DNA from: Rhodocyclaceae bacterium
GTDB taxonomy: Bacteria > Pseudomonadota > Gammaproteobacteria > Burkholderiales > Rhodocyclaceae
Assembly: GCA_017553285.1 (NCBI GenBank)
Contig: JAFZMK010000327.1
Location: 1-34,563 of the forward strand
Direction of reading: 5' to 3'
DNA length: 34,563 nucleotides
Shown here: in pieces, positions 15,145 to 32,434 of the stretch
How the letters are laid out: the number at the start of each line of letters is the position of its first letter
Numbering within the stretch: the first letter of the stretch is position 1
Notes under the pieces: model-generated
Told to the model about the DNA's origin: nothing
Database searches by the model: none
Seen by the model: only the letters and a program-made list of their open reading frames with translations
Translations under genes and position numbers: made by a program

Positions 15145-16992
15145 TTATTCCACGGTCACGCTCTTGGCCAGATTGCGCGGGCGGTCTACGTCCGTGCCGC
15201 GCGCCAGCGCGGTGTGATAGGCCAGCATCTGCACCGGCACGGCATGGACAACCGGCGAGAGCAGCCCGGCATGGCGCGGCGTGCGGATAACGTGCACGCC
15301 GGGCGAGTCGGAAAACTCGCTGTCCTGGTCGGCAAACACAAACAACTCCCCGCCACGCGCGCCCACTTCCTGCATGTTGGCCTTGAGCTTGTCGAGCAGG
15401 CGGTCGTTGGGCGCGATGACCACTACCGGCATGTTTTCATCGACCAGCGCCAGCGGCCCGTGTTTGAGTTCGCCGGCGGGATAGGCTTCGGCGTGGATGT
15501 AGGTGATTTCTTTGAGTTTCAGCGCGCCTTCCAGCGCAATCGGGTAATGGATGCCGCGCCCCAGAAAAAGCGCGTTGTGCTTGTGCGCAAACGTGCCCGC
15601 CCAGCCTGCCACCTGCGCTTCCAGATTCAGCGCGTATTGCACGGAACCGGGCAACAGCCGCAGCGATTCCCGGTACTCGGCGCAGGCTGCCTCATCAATG
15701 CGCCCGCGCTGCACGCCCAGCGTCACCGCCAGCGAAAACAGCGCCACCAGTTGCGTGGTAAACGCCTTGGTGGAGGCAACACCAATTTCCGCCCCGGCGC
15801 GGGTGTAGAAGACCAGTTCGCTTTGGCGCGGCAGCGCGCTTTCCATGACGTTGCAGATAGAGAGCGAATGACGATGCCCCAGCGACTGGGCGTATTTCAG
15901 CGCCTCGAGCGTATCGAGCGTCTCGCCCGATTGCGACAGCGTCACCACCAGATGCTGCGGGTCGGCGCAAGCGCGCCGATAGCGGTATTCGCTGGCGATT
16001 TCCACCTCCGTGGGAATGCCGGCGATGGCTTCCAGCCAGTATTTGCCGGTCAGCGCAGCGTAATACGACGTGCCGCAGGCAAGCAGTTTCACACCCGTGG
16101 TTTCCCGAAACACGCTGGCAGCCTGCGCGCCGAAAATTTCGGGCACAAAACCTTCGTCCAGCACGATTTCGCAGGTGTCGGCAATCGCGCGCGGTTGCTC
16201 GTGAATTTCCTTCTGCATGAAATGGCTGTAAGGGCCAAGTTCCAGCGAAGCCAATGACACCTGCGACAGTTTTTCTTCACGCCGCACCGGTGCGCCGTCG
16301 CGGTCGAGCAAGCGCACAATGCCTTGCGGCGCCAGTTCTGCCACGTCGCCTTCGTCCAGATAGACGATGCGGCGGGTATGCGCCACCAGCGCGGAAACGT
16401 CGGACGCCAAAAACACCTCGCCCTCGCCCAAGCCCACCAGCAGCGGGCAGCCCATGCGCGCGACCACCAGCGTTTGCGGCAAATCTGCCGCCATCACCGC
16501 AATCGCATACGCGCCTTGCAGGCGCGCGCAGGCGCGGCGCACGGCGGCAAAGAGGTCGCCATCGCCGGCAGCGCTGTATTCGTGTTCAATGGCGTGGGCG
16601 ATGGTTTCCGTATCGGTTTGCGATTCAAAGGTGTAGCCCAGCGCCGCGAGGCGGGCGCGTTCGACTTCAAAGTTTTCGATGATGCCGTTATGCACCACCA
16701 CGATGCGCTGGCGCGAAATGTGCGGGTGGGCGTTGGATTCATTGACGCCGCCGTGCGTTGCCCAGCGCGTGTGACCAATGCCGATGCGCCCGCGCACGCC
16801 CGCCTCAGCGGCAGCAGAGCGCATTTCCTTCACGCGCCCCACGCGGCGCACCCGCTCGATGCGTTGTTTTGCCTCGTCAATCACCGCGATGCCAGAAGAA
16901 TCGTAGCCGCGATATTCCAGCCGACCCAGCCCGTCGGCGAGGAACTCCACAATGTTGTCTGCGGCGCAAATGCCGCCCACGATGCCGCACAT
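15145..16992 (-). CDS. glmS: Glutamine-fructose-6-phosphate aminotransferase (isomerising) GlmS
   Basis: Makes glucosamine 6-phosphate from fructose 6-phosphate and glutamine, the first step to UDP-N-acetylglucosamine for peptidoglycan and lipopolysaccharide. The 615-residue protein has the N-terminal glutaminase with nucleophile Cys2 (MCGIVGG), GHTRWATHG, and two SIS sugar-isomerase domains (about 290-430 and 460-605). [30 protein letters not shown] and the conserved tail NLAKSVTVE are all present. It starts 15 nt after glmU with a purine-rich AAGGCAAGGATT. No glmS ribozyme is expected in this lineage, and 15 nt would not hold one. Complete and ordinary. Confidence 0.98.
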   Translation of the reverse strand: MCGIVGGICAADNIVEFLADGLGRLEYRGYDSSGIAVIDEAKQRIERVRRVGRVKEMRSAAAEAGVRGRIGIGHTRWATHGGVNESNAHPHISRQRIVVVHNGIIENFEVERARLAALGYTFESQTDTETIAHAIEHEYSAAGDGDLFAAVRRACARLQGAYAIAVMAADLPQTLVVARMGCPLLVGLGEGEVFLASDVSALVAHTRRIVYLDEGDVAELAPQGIVRLLDRDGAPVRREEKLSQVSLASLELGPYSHFMQKEIHEQPRAIADTCEIVLDEGFVPEIFGAQAASVFRETTGVKLLACGTSYYAALTGKYWLEAIAGIPTEVEIASEYRYRRACADPQHLVVTLSQSGETLDTLEALKYAQSLGHRHSLSICNVMESALPRQSELVFYTRAGAEIGVASTKAFTTQLVALFSLAVTLGVQRGRIDEAACAEYRESLRLLPGSVQYALNLEAQVAGWAGTFAHKHNALFLGRGIHYPIALEGALKLKEITYIHAEAYPAGELKHGPLALVDENMPVVVIAPNDRLLDKLKANMQEVGARGGELFVFADQDSEFSDSPGVHVIRTPRHAGLLSPVVHAVPVQMLAYHTALARGTDVDRPRNLAKSVTVE

Positions 16993-17007
16993 AATCCTTG
17001 CCTTCCG

Positions 17008-18414
17008 TTACGGTTTGTCCTTGTCGCGTGCCTGCGGGCGTTGCCAGTCGGCAATGCATACTTGGCGTCCACGGGCGATGTTCAGGCTCTCCGGCGGGCA
17101 ATCGCGCACAATCACGCTGCCCGCGCCCACCGTCGCGCCATCATTCACACGCACCGGCGCAACCAGCAGCGCGCCGCTGCCGATGAAGCAGTTGGCGCCG
17201 ATTTCGGTGCGGAATTTGTTGACGCCGTCGTAGTTGCACGTCACCGTGCCCGCGCCGACGTTGGTTTTCTCGCCAATGTCCGCATCGCCCACGTAGGTCA
17301 GATGATTCACCTTCGCGCCGCGCGCCAGCGTGGATTTCTTGATTTCCACAAAATTGCCCACGTGCACATCGTCGGCCAGTTGCGCCCCCGGGCGCAGCCG
17401 GGCATAGGGGCCGATGCGCACATTGGCGCCCACCGTGCACTCTTCCAGATGCGAAAACGGCGCGACCACCGTGCCCGCGCCGAGTACAACGTTTTTCAGC
17501 ACGCAGTTCGCGCCCACGCGCACGCCGTCATGCAGCACGCACTCGCCTTCCAGCAGCACGTTGGCATCCAGCACCACATCCTGCCCGCAGCGCAGCGTGC
17601 CGCGCAAATCAAAGCGTGCCGGGTCCAGCAAAGTCACGCCTTCGCGCATCAGCCGCTGCGCCTCGCCGTGCTGGAAGGCGCGCTCCAGCGCCGCGAGTTG
17701 CGCGCAGTCATTGACGCCAGCGGCAAGGTGATGCGCCGCCACCGGCACCGGACGCACCGGCACGCCTGCGGCGGCGGCCATCGCAATCAGGTCGGTCAAA
17801 TACAGTTCGCCCTGCGCATTGGACGGGCGCAGCGCCTGCAACCAGCCCGCCAGCCGCGCATTGGGCAGCGCTAGGATGCCCGTATTGATTTCGCGCAGCC
17901 GCCGCTGCGCATCACTGGCGTCTTTTTCTTCCACGATGGCGGCAACGCCACCGGCAGCATCGCGCACGATGCGCCCGTAGCCAAAGGGGTTGTCCAGCAC
18001 GTCGGTGAGCACGCCCAGCGCCTCGCCTTGCGCGGCGGCAAGCAGCGCGCTGAGGCTTGCCACGTCAATCAGCGGCACATCGCCGTAGAGCACCAGCGTT
18101 TTGCCCGTCGGCGGCAACGCGGGCAACACCTGTTGCAGCGCGTGCCCGGTGCCGCGTTGTTCGGCCTGTTCCACCCAATGCACCGCAGCCGACGGCAGCG
18201 CCTCGCGCACCTGCTGCGCGCCGTGGCCGACCACCACGTGAATGGCCTGCGGACGCAGCGCCGTGGCGGTTTCCAGCACCCGCGCCAGCATCGGTTTGCC
18301 GCCGATTTCGTGCAACACTTTCGGGCGCGCCGAGCGCATCCGCGTCCCCTTGCCTGCCGCCAGAATCACCACATGCAGGGGTTCATCGCCCGCCGTCTCA
18401 AGCGTGTGCACCAT
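17008..18414 (-). CDS. glmU: Bifunctional GlmU: GlcN-1-P acetyltransferase / GlcNAc-1-P uridyltransferase
   Basis: Catalyses the last two steps to UDP-N-acetylglucosamine. The N-terminal uridyltransferase has VVILAAGKGTRMRSARPKVL (15-34) and YGDVPL. The C-terminal left-handed beta-helix acetyltransferase has hexapeptide repeats and the catalytic His segment VNHLTYVGDADIG, followed by NVGAGTVTCNYDG. I chose the ATG at 18414 (468 residues). The frame could start at a GTG at 18444, but that lies almost on the likely transcription start implied by the -10 box at 18457. glmS follows 15 nt later, so the amino-sugar pathway is one operon, though the middle step GlmM is elsewhere. Confidence 0.97.
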   Translation of the reverse strand: MVHTLETAGDEPLHVVILAAGKGTRMRSARPKVLHEIGGKPMLARVLETATALRPQAIHVVVGHGAQQVREALPSAAVHWVEQAEQRGTGHALQQVLPALPPTGKTLVLYGDVPLIDVASLSALLAAAQGEALGVLTDVLDNPFGYGRIVRDAAGGVAAIVEEKDASDAQRRLREINTGILALPNARLAGWLQALRPSNAQGELYLTDLIAMAAAAGVPVRPVPVAAHHLAAGVNDCAQLAALERAFQHGEAQRLMREGVTLLDPARFDLRGTLRCGQDVVLDANVLLEGECVLHDGVRVGANCVLKNVVLGAGTVVAPFSHLEECTVGANVRIGPYARLRPGAQLADDVHVGNFVEIKKSTLARGAKVNHLTYVGDADIGEKTNVGAGTVTCNYDGVNKFRTEIGANCFIGSGALLVAPVRVNDGATVGAGSVIVRDCPPESLNIARGRQVCIADWQRPQARDKDKP

Positions 18415-18456
18415 TGTTTGACCATCCCGCGCAAAACGCGCCACAAAAATCGGCGG

Positions 18457-18465
18457 ATTTTATCA
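18457..18465 (-). promoter_or_regulatory. Extended -10 promoter element for glmU-glmS
   Basis: The minus strand reads TGATAAAAT: an extended-10 TGn followed by TAAAAT (5 of 6). It lies about 43 nt before the glmU ATG inside otherwise very GC-rich DNA. No -35 match is seen, which is common for extended -10 promoters. Confidence 0.5.
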
Positions 18466-18581
18466 CGCCCGCCCCGCGCCCCCGCCGCCGCACAGCCCGC
18501 AACGCCCTGAAGCACCGCGCGATTGTGCCTGTTCGCTGCCTCCTTTTTGCCTTTTCGCAAGCCCTGACGCGGCAATTCCCC

Positions 18582-18587
18582 TATAAT
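18582..18587 (+). promoter_or_regulatory. Consensus -10 box for the maoC/pta-ackA unit
   Basis: A perfect TATAAT lies 98 nt before the start of the MaoC-Pta gene in the 271-bp divergent gap with glmU. No convincing -35 is seen at 16-18 nt (the region reads AAGCCCTG). A 5' leader of about 90 nt would result. I see no gene or structured RNA in the rest of this gap. Confidence 0.5.
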
Positions 18588-18685
18588 GCGGCGCACGTAA
18601 CTCCCGACTGCCCAGGCAGCAGCGCTGTGCGCAACGCACCCGGGCGCCCGTTCCACCCTTTCACTTTCAGCGAGGTAGCGACGTC

Positions 18686-20080
18686 ATGACTCAAAATCAG
18701 TTCATCGAAAACAAAACCTACGATGAAATCCAGGTTGGCGATACCGCACAGCTCGTGCGCACCCTGCGCCCCAGCGACATTCATCTGTTCGCCATCATGT
18801 CCGGTGACGTCAACCCCACCCACGTCGACACCGAATTTGCCCGTTCTGGCCAGTTTCGCGAAATCGTCGGTCACAGCATGTGGGGCAGTGCCCTCATCTC
18901 CACCGTGCTTGGCACGGAATTCCCTGGCCCGGGCACGGTCTACGTCTCCCAGTCGATGAATTTTCACCGCCCCATCACCGTGGGCGACACCCTCACCATC
19001 ACGATTACCTGCGAAGCCAAGCACGACCGTGACCACCACATCGTCTTCGATTGCCTCGCGGTCAATCAGGACGGCATGAAGATTATCGACGGCAAGGCCG
19101 AAGTGCAGGCGCCGACCGAAAAAATCAAGCGCACCCGCGTGCAGTTGCCCGACATCACCATCTCGGACCGCGAACAGCGCTATCGTCACCTGCTGTCCAT
19201 CACCTCCGGTCTGTCCCCCATCCCGATTGCCGTCACCCACCCCTGCGACAAAGAATCGCTCTCCGGCCCCGTGCAAGCGGCCAAAGCCGGGCTGGTCGAG
19301 CCGATTCTGGTCGGCCCGGAAGCGCGCATTCGCGCCGTCGCCGAAGAATTCGGCTTTGATCTCAACGGCATGACCATCATCGACACCCCGCACAGTCACG
19401 CCTCGGCTGCCAAAGCCGTGAGCCTGTGCGCCGAAGGCAAGGCCGAAGCGCTGATGAAAGGCTCACTGCACACCGACGAGATGATGGGCGAAGTCGTGCG
19501 CCACCTGCGCACCGAACGGCGCATCAGCCACGTCTTCCTTGCCGACGTGCCCACCTACCCGCGTCCCATCATGATTACCGACGCGGCGGTGAATATCGAA
19601 CCGACGCTGGAAGAAAAAGTCCACATCATCCAGAACGCCATTGACCTGGGGCACGACCTGGGCATTGCCGAACCCAAAATCGCCATCCTCTCGGCGGTGG
19701 AAACCGTCACGCCCAAGATTCGCTCCACGCTGGAAGCCGCCGCGCTGTGCAAAATGGCCGACCGTGGTCAAATCAAGGGCGGTCTGCTCGACGGCCCGCT
19801 GGCATTCGACAACGCCGTCTCCCTGGTTGCCGCGAAAACCAAGGGCATTCACTCCGTGGTTGCCGGTCAGGCAGACATCCTCATGGTGCCGGATCTCGAA
19901 TCGGGCAACATGCTTGCCAAACAGCTTGAATACCTCGCCAAGGCGCTCATGGCTGGCGTCGTGCTGGGCGCGCGCGTGCCCATCGTGCTGACCAGCCGCG
20001 CCGACACGGCAGAAACCCGCGCCGCCTCGTGCGCCATCGTTCAGCTCATGGTCCACAGAAGAAGGGAACAACACGCATGA
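18686..20080 (+). CDS. MaoC-like hydratase / phosphate acetyltransferase fusion
   Basis: A 464-residue two-domain protein. The N-terminal 145 residues form a MaoC/hot-dog domain with the hydratase signature SGDVNPTHVD; Asp41 and His46 match the catalytic pair of R-specific enoyl-CoA hydratases. From about 165 onward it is a phosphate acetyl/butyryltransferase (THPCDKESL, LVGPEARI, GHDLGIAEPKIAILSAVE, GGLLDGPLAFDNAVS, ADILMVPDLESGNML). This half converts acetyl-CoA and phosphate to acetyl phosphate and CoA. The ackA start overlaps its stop as ATGA, confirming an acetate Pta-AckA pathway. Such fusions occur in other proteobacteria. Whether the hydratase half works on polyhydroxyalkanoate or fatty acid intermediates cannot be read here. 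Confidence 0.93.
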   Translation: MTQNQFIENKTYDEIQVGDTAQLVRTLRPSDIHLFAIMSGDVNPTHVDTEFARSGQFREIVGHSMWGSALISTVLGTEFPGPGTVYVSQSMNFHRPITVGDTLTITITCEAKHDRDHHIVFDCLAVNQDGMKIIDGKAEVQAPTEKIKRTRVQLPDITISDREQRYRHLLSITSGLSPIPIAVTHPCDKESLSGPVQAAKAGLVEPILVGPEARIRAVAEEFGFDLNGMTIIDTPHSHASAAKAVSLCAEGKAEALMKGSLHTDEMMGEVVRHLRTERRISHVFLADVPTYPRPIMITDAAVNIEPTLEEKVHIIQNAIDLGHDLGIAEPKIAILSAVETVTPKIRSTLEAAALCKMADRGQIKGGLLDGPLAFDNAVSLVAAKTKGIHSVVAGQADILMVPDLESGNMLAKQLEYLAKALMAGVVLGARVPIVLTSRADTAETRAASCAIVQLMVHRRREQHA

Positions 20081-21279
20081 AAACCATCCTCGTACTCAAC
20101 GCTGGTTCTTCCAGCCTCAAATTCGCCCTCTACCCGCTGGATGCCAACACACCCGAGCGCATCGCGCCCAGCCCGGTCATCTCCGGTCAATACGAAGGCA
20201 TCGGCACCGAAGCACCGCAGTTTTCTGCGAAAACTTCGGACGGGCGCAAGTTCAAGGAAACGGTCACGCTCGACGGCGACCAGTCCGAGCAGCACCGCAG
20301 CGCGCTCTCGCACCTGTTCAACTGGCTCAACACCATTGACCCGAATCTGGACATTGCCGCTGCTGGTCACCGCGTCGTGCACGGGGGCGAAAAATACAGC
20401 GCGCCGCTGCGCCTGACGCCCGAGAACATGAAGGAACTCGAAGCCTTCATTCCGCTCGCCCCGCTGCACCAGCCGCACAACCTGCGCGCGGTCGAAGCCG
20501 TGCGGGCGCTGCTGCCCGCAATCGGTCAGGTCGGCTGCTTCGATACGGCCTTCCACCGCACCCAGTCGCCGCTGGCGCAAGCCTATGCCATTCCCCGCGC
20601 ACTCACGCAAGAAGGCGTCAAGGGCTACGGTTTCCACGGCCTGTCGTATGACTACGTCTCCCGCCAGTTGCCGGAAATCATCGGGAAGGACAAGGCCGAC
20701 GGTGCCGTCATCATCGCCCACCTGGGCAATGGCGCTTCCATGTGTGCCCTGCGCAACGGCAAGAGCGTGACCACCACGATGGGCTTTACCGCCGTCGACG
20801 GTCTCATGATGGGCACGCGCTGCGGCATTATCGACCCCGGCGTGCTGCTCTACCTCATGGAGCGCAAAAACATGGATGCTGCCGCCATCACCAAGCTGCT
20901 CTACAAAGAGTCCGGCTTGCTGGGCGTCTCGGGCATCAGCCAGGACATGCGCGACCTGCTCGAATCGGATGCGCCCGAAGCGCGCGAAGCGGTGGATTTG
21001 TTCTGCTACCGCATTGCGCGTTCCATCGGCTCGCTGGCCGCTGCCGTGCAGGGGCTGGATGCGCTCATCTTCACCGGCGGCATTGGCGAACACGCCCCGG
21101 TGATTCGCCAGAAAGTCGTCCAGCTTGTCGGCTGGCTGGGTCTGGAACTGGATGAGCGCGCCAACGAAGCGCACGCCTCGCGTATCGACACCTCGTCCAG
21201 CCGGGTAGCCATCGCCGTCGTGCCCACCAACGAAGAGCGCATGATTGCCCGCTACACCGCCGAGACCCTCGGCCTGTAA
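20077..21279 (+). CDS. ackA: Acetate kinase AckA
   Basis: Interconverts acetyl phosphate and ADP with acetate and ATP. The chosen ATG (20077) overlaps the stop of the Pta fusion gene, has GAAGGG upstream, and leads directly into VLNAGSSSLK with the active-site Asn8. The protein has 400 residues, the usual length. Other family motifs are GHRVVHGG (substrate Arg), YGFHGLSY (catalytic His), GGIGEHAPVIR and PTNEERMIA (metal-binding Glu). The segment GLMMGTRCGIIDPG differs slightly from the E. coli GTRSGDIDP but keeps the key Arg. Acetyl phosphate made here could also phosphorylate CheY-like receivers, though this is speculation. Confidence 0.97.
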   Translation: MKTILVLNAGSSSLKFALYPLDANTPERIAPSPVISGQYEGIGTEAPQFSAKTSDGRKFKETVTLDGDQSEQHRSALSHLFNWLNTIDPNLDIAAAGHRVVHGGEKYSAPLRLTPENMKELEAFIPLAPLHQPHNLRAVEAVRALLPAIGQVGCFDTAFHRTQSPLAQAYAIPRALTQEGVKGYGFHGLSYDYVSRQLPEIIGKDKADGAVIIAHLGNGASMCALRNGKSVTTTMGFTAVDGLMMGTRCGIIDPGVLLYLMERKNMDAAAITKLLYKESGLLGVSGISQDMRDLLESDAPEAREAVDLFCYRIARSIGSLAAAVQGLDALIFTGGIGEHAPVIRQKVVQLVGWLGLELDERANEAHASRIDTSSSRVAIAVVPTNEERMIARYTAETLGL

Positions 21280-21300
21280 GAGGCGCGCTGCCCTCCCCCA

Positions 21301-21329
21301 AACCGGCGCTTGCGGGCGCCGGTTTTTTT
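21301..21329 (+). terminator. Intrinsic terminator downstream of ackA
   Basis: A 9-bp stem AACCGGCGC/GCGCCGGTT with a 6-nt loop runs into seven T, starting 22 nt after the ackA stop. Confidence 0.92.
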
Positions 21330-21367
21330 GCGCGCTGTTTTTTACGCACGCGCACGCGCCGCGCACC

Positions 21368-21403
21368 CACAAAAAACGGCTCTTCAAAGAGCCGTTTTTT
21401 GTG
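21368..21403. terminator. Bidirectional intrinsic terminator between ackA and the YqaE-like gene
   Basis: A 16-bp stem with a TCAA loop; the core ACGGCTCT/AGAGCCGT is flanked by A6 and T6, so it gives a GC stem and U tract on both strands. It lies between convergent genes and backs up the ackA terminator while ending the small minus-strand gene. Confidence 0.93.
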
Positions 21404-21422
21404 CCCGGGGCGCACACAGGTT

Positions 21423-21617
21423 TCAGCGCGGCGCGCTCAGCGCCTTGCGGATTTTCTGGTCGGTTTTGTATTGGCTGAGCGCATAGACGGACCAAATCGC
21501 GGCGGGCAGCCAGCCGATGATAGTGATTTGCAGCAGCAGGCAGATGATGCCGGCGAAGGGGCGGCCAATCGTGAAAAATTGCAGCCAGGGCAGCAAGATA
21601 GCGAGAATCAGGCGCAT
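21423..21617 (-). CDS. Small YqaE/Pmp3-family membrane protein
   Basis: A 64-residue hydrophobic protein. I chose the ATG at 21617, with AAGGAACC upstream, over one at 21668. The earlier start would sit inside the rpoC terminator and add a basic, unrelated stretch. The sequence begins MRLILAILLPWLQFF and has two membrane helices (about 3-20 and 25-47; GIICLLLQITIIGWLPAAIWSVYAL). This layout matches YqaE/Pmp3 (UPF0057) proteins, which affect membrane potential and stress tolerance in yeast and plants; the bacterial role is unclear. A charged C-terminal tail (QYKTDQKIRKALSAPR) is longer than in the shortest members. It stands alone between two terminators, so it needs its own promoter in the short gap, and none is obvious. 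Confidence 0.75.
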   Translation of the reverse strand: MRLILAILLPWLQFFTIGRPFAGIICLLLQITIIGWLPAAIWSVYALSQYKTDQKIRKALSAPR

Positions 21618-21647
21618 GAGGCGGTTCCTTGGTTTTGGGTTGTGCAT

Positions 21648-21684
21648 AAAAAACCGCCGCGCGCGCAAGCGATGCGCGCGGCGG
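21648..21684 (-). terminator. Intrinsic terminator downstream of rpoC
   Basis: On the minus strand an 11-bp GC stem CCGCCGCGCGC/GCGCGCGGCGG with a 9-nt loop is followed by six T, 14 nt past the rpoC stop. It closes the rplKAJL-rpoBC transcript. Confidence 0.92.
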
Positions 21685-21698
21685 CGGTGTGGATGCGA

Positions 21699-26030
<4,332 letters not shown>

Positions 26031-26113
26031 GAGCGGTCACTCCAGGCGCGGAAAGTGGGAACACGCACGCCCCGCAAGGGGGCGCGCGCCGGTATCAGTG
26101 AGGAAAAATACGG

Positions 26114-30277
<4,164 letters not shown>

Positions 30278-30419
30278 GGGAACTCCGAAAAACGGTCAGA
30301 CGTGAAAGGAAAGGACAAAACAAAATGGCTGCAAACCGCTTTGTTTTGGCCTTGCCGCCGGCGCGCGCGAAAAGGCGTTTCCCGCCGCACGATGCGCCAA
30401 TTCGCCAGAAACAAGTGCA

Positions 30420-30448
30420 GGGCTGATGCCCGAAAACGGCACCAGCCC
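30420..30448 (-). promoter_or_regulatory. Stem-loop in the rplL-rpoB spacer (possible attenuator or processing site)
   Basis: On the minus strand an 11-bp stem GGGCTGGTGCC/GGCATCAGCCC (one G-U) closes a 6-nt loop, starting 18 nt after the rplL stop. No T-run follows, so it is not a full terminator. In E. coli this spacer holds a partial terminator and an RNase III site that set the L7/L12 to RpoB ratio, and the same job is plausible here. Confidence 0.45.
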
Positions 30449-30466
30449 CGCTGCGCTGCGCAGGTC

Positions 30467-30856
30467 TTACTTGATTTCGACCTTGGCGCCCGCTTCTTCC
30501 AGTTGCTTCTTCATGGCTTCGGCGTCGGCCTTGGCCACGCCTTCTTTCACCGTCTTCGGCGCGCCATCGACGAGGTCTTTGGCTTCTTTCAGGCCCAGGC
30601 CGGTCGCCGCACGGACAACCTTGATGACCTCGACTTTCTTGTCGCCAGCGGCAACCAGCACCACGTCGAACTCGCTCTTCTCTTCGGCAGCAGCAGCCGC
30701 GCCACCACCGGCAGCGCCGCCCGCCGGGGCAACGGCCACGGCAGCCGCAGCGGCGGAAACGCCGAATTTTTCTTCCATGTCCTTGATGAGCTGAGACAGC
30801 TCAAGCACGGTCATGTTGCCAATCGCTTCCAGAATATCGTCTTTCGATACAGCCAT
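30467..30856 (-). CDS. rplL: Ribosomal protein L7/L12
   Basis: Stalk protein that recruits translation factors to the ribosome. The protein has 129 residues. An N-terminal dimerisation domain ([26 protein letters not shown]) is followed by a flexible Ala/Gly/Pro hinge (about 34-58). The C-terminal factor-binding domain has [37 protein letters not shown] and ends [15 protein letters not shown] precedes the ATG. It lies 54 nt after rplJ, with which it shares L10-controlled translation in known systems. Confidence 0.99.
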   Translation of the reverse strand: MAVSKDDILEAIGNMTVLELSQLIKDMEEKFGVSAAAAAVAVAPAGGAAGGGAAAAAEEKSEFDVVLVAAGDKKVEVIKVVRAATGLGLKEAKDLVDGAPKTVKEGVAKADAEAMKKQLEEAGAKVEIK

Positions 30857-30910
30857 TTTTTTACTCCTGAATCAGGTTTCGGTTACGCCCATGAAAAGGG
30901 ACGGAAAAAA

Positions 30911-31435
30911 TCAAGCAGCCTCTTTCGCATCGCGCAGTGCAGCCACCGTGCGAACGAATTTGCCGGGCACTTCGTTGAGGGTGCGAACGAATTTCGCCAC
31001 CGGCGCTTGCAGGGTACCCAGCAAGGTTGCCAGCAGTTCTTCGCGACTCGGCATGGAAGCGAGGGCTTTCACGCCCGCCACATCCATGACGTAGTTCGGC
31101 ATTGCGCCCGCTTTCACCACCAGTTTGTCGTTCGATTTGGCAAACTCGCTCAGCACTTTGGCAGGCGCCACCGGATCTGCGGAAATCCCGTAAATCAGCG
31201 GACCCACCATGCTGGAAGCCAGCCCTTCAAACGGCGTGCCGGCAACGGCACGACGAACCAGGGTATTTTTCAGCACGCGCAAATACACACCCGAAGCACG
31301 CGCTTTCGCACGCAACTCAGTGATTTGCCCAACTTCGAGGCCACGGTACTCAGCGACAATCACCGCCTGCGCCTTCGCCAGTTCGGCGGAGACTTCGGCA
31401 ACAACTGCCTTCTTGTCGTCAAGATTGAGACCCAA
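30911..31435 (-). CDS. rplJ: Ribosomal protein L10 (TTG start)
   Basis: Base of the ribosomal stalk, binding L7/L12 dimers and 23S rRNA. I chose the TTG at 31435, giving 174 residues beginning (M)[14 protein letters not shown], because AAAGGAG ends 7 nt upstream and the family starts here. An ATG at 31486 would add 17 residues with no L10 similarity and would place the ribosome-binding site inside the gene. A GTG at 31441 is too close to the AGGAG. Family motifs include [28 protein letters not shown] and [18 protein letters not shown]. The weak TTG codon fits translational control by the leader RNA upstream. Confidence 0.93.
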   Translation of the reverse strand: MGLNLDDKKAVVAEVSAELAKAQAVIVAEYRGLEVGQITELRAKARASGVYLRVLKNTLVRRAVAGTPFEGLASSMVGPLIYGISADPVAPAKVLSEFAKSNDKLVVKAGAMPNYVMDVAGVKALASMPSREELLATLLGTLQAPVAKFVRTLNEVPGKFVRTVAALRDAKEAA

Positions 31436-31559
31436 GGTCACTCTCCTTTCTAAAACGCCCGTGCGCGCAAAACACGCAACAGGCAACCAAGGCGACCGTC
31501 ATTCAGGAAGCTCTTCGGCAGGCAAACCGCCCTGCCCCCAAGCCACTTCTTTCGGGAAT

Positions 31560-31640
31560 CGCCATCTGCGCTGGGCGAAGGCCGAAGCCTCCAATTAAGG
31601 GAATCCCCCCAACGGTCTTTGATAACCCGGCGGCGCATCG
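31560..31640 (-). promoter_or_regulatory. L10 leader RNA (autoregulatory L10-L12 binding site)
   Basis: Within the 286-nt gap between rplA and rplJ the minus strand carries the conserved blocks of the L10 leader: AAAGACCGTTGG, then CCTTAAT, then CCCAGCGCAGATGG. In E. coli the matching blocks are AAGACCGUAGG, UUAAUCC and CUACGCAGAUGG. The L10-(L12)4 complex binds this kink-turn structure and represses rplJL translation. The remaining gap DNA holds no gene I can support; the lower part up to rplJ may hold the switching helix. Confidence 0.85.
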
Positions 31641-31721
31641 ACCCAACTACTGCCGTTTTGCCACCGGCCCAAAGTTCTTTGCGCGCGCCACACAAGGGGC
31701 ACGCGCGCTTTGCCGCGCCAA

Positions 31722-32432
31722 TCAGGCGGCGACGTTTTCCGCAGCCACGGCGGCGGCATCCACCCGCACCCCTGCACCCATGGTGCTGGAGACGGAAATT
31801 TTGCGCAGATACACACCTTTGGCAGAGGCCGGACGCGCTTTCACCAGCGCATCGATGAGCGCCTTGCAGTTTTGCGTCAGCGCATCGACGCTAAAGGAGG
31901 CACGACCCACCGTAGCGTGCACGATGCCCGCCTTGTCGGTGCGGTATTGCACCTGGCCGGCCTTGGCGTTTTTCACCGCCGTAGCCACGTCCATCGTCAC
32001 GGTGCCGACTTTCGGGTTCGGCATCAGGCCGCGCGGGCCGAGAATCTGACCAAGCTGACCGACCACACGCATGGAGTCCGGCGTGGCGATGCACAGGTCA
32101 AAATCAATCTGACCGCCTTTGACCTGCTCGGCAAGCTCGTCAAAACCAACCACGTCCGCACCGGCAGCGCGGGCAGCTTCGGCTTTTTCGCCCTGGGCAA
32201 ACACGGCAACGCGCACGGTTTTGCCGGTGCCCGCCGGCATCACCACGGAGCCGCGCACGAGCTGGTCGGATTTGCGGGCATCAATGCCGAGGTTGACGGC
32301 AATATCCACCGATTCATCGAATTTGGCCGTGGCACATTCCTTGACCAGCGCCAGCGCTTCACCCAGCGGGTAGATGCGGCTACGGTCGACTTTCGCACGC
32401 AGGGCGGCAACACGTTTGGAAACTTTCGCCAT
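31722..32432 (-). CDS. rplA: Ribosomal protein L1
   Basis: Binds 23S rRNA at the L1 stalk and helps move deacylated tRNA from the E site; in E. coli it also represses its own rplK-rplA mRNA. The 236 residues match the family. Diagnostic stretches are [20 protein letters not shown]-type near 38-57, [16 protein letters not shown], and [19 protein letters not shown]. The start lies 2 nt after the rplK stop, so the two are translationally coupled. Nothing unusual is seen. Confidence 0.99.
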   Translation of the reverse strand: MAKVSKRVAALRAKVDRSRIYPLGEALALVKECATAKFDESVDIAVNLGIDARKSDQLVRGSVVMPAGTGKTVRVAVFAQGEKAEAARAAGADVVGFDELAEQVKGGQIDFDLCIATPDSMRVVGQLGQILGPRGLMPNPKVGTVTMDVATAVKNAKAGQVQYRTDKAGIVHATVGRASFSVDALTQNCKALIDALVKARPASAKGVYLRKISVSSTMGAGVRVDAAAVAAENVAA

Positions 32433-32434
32433 GA

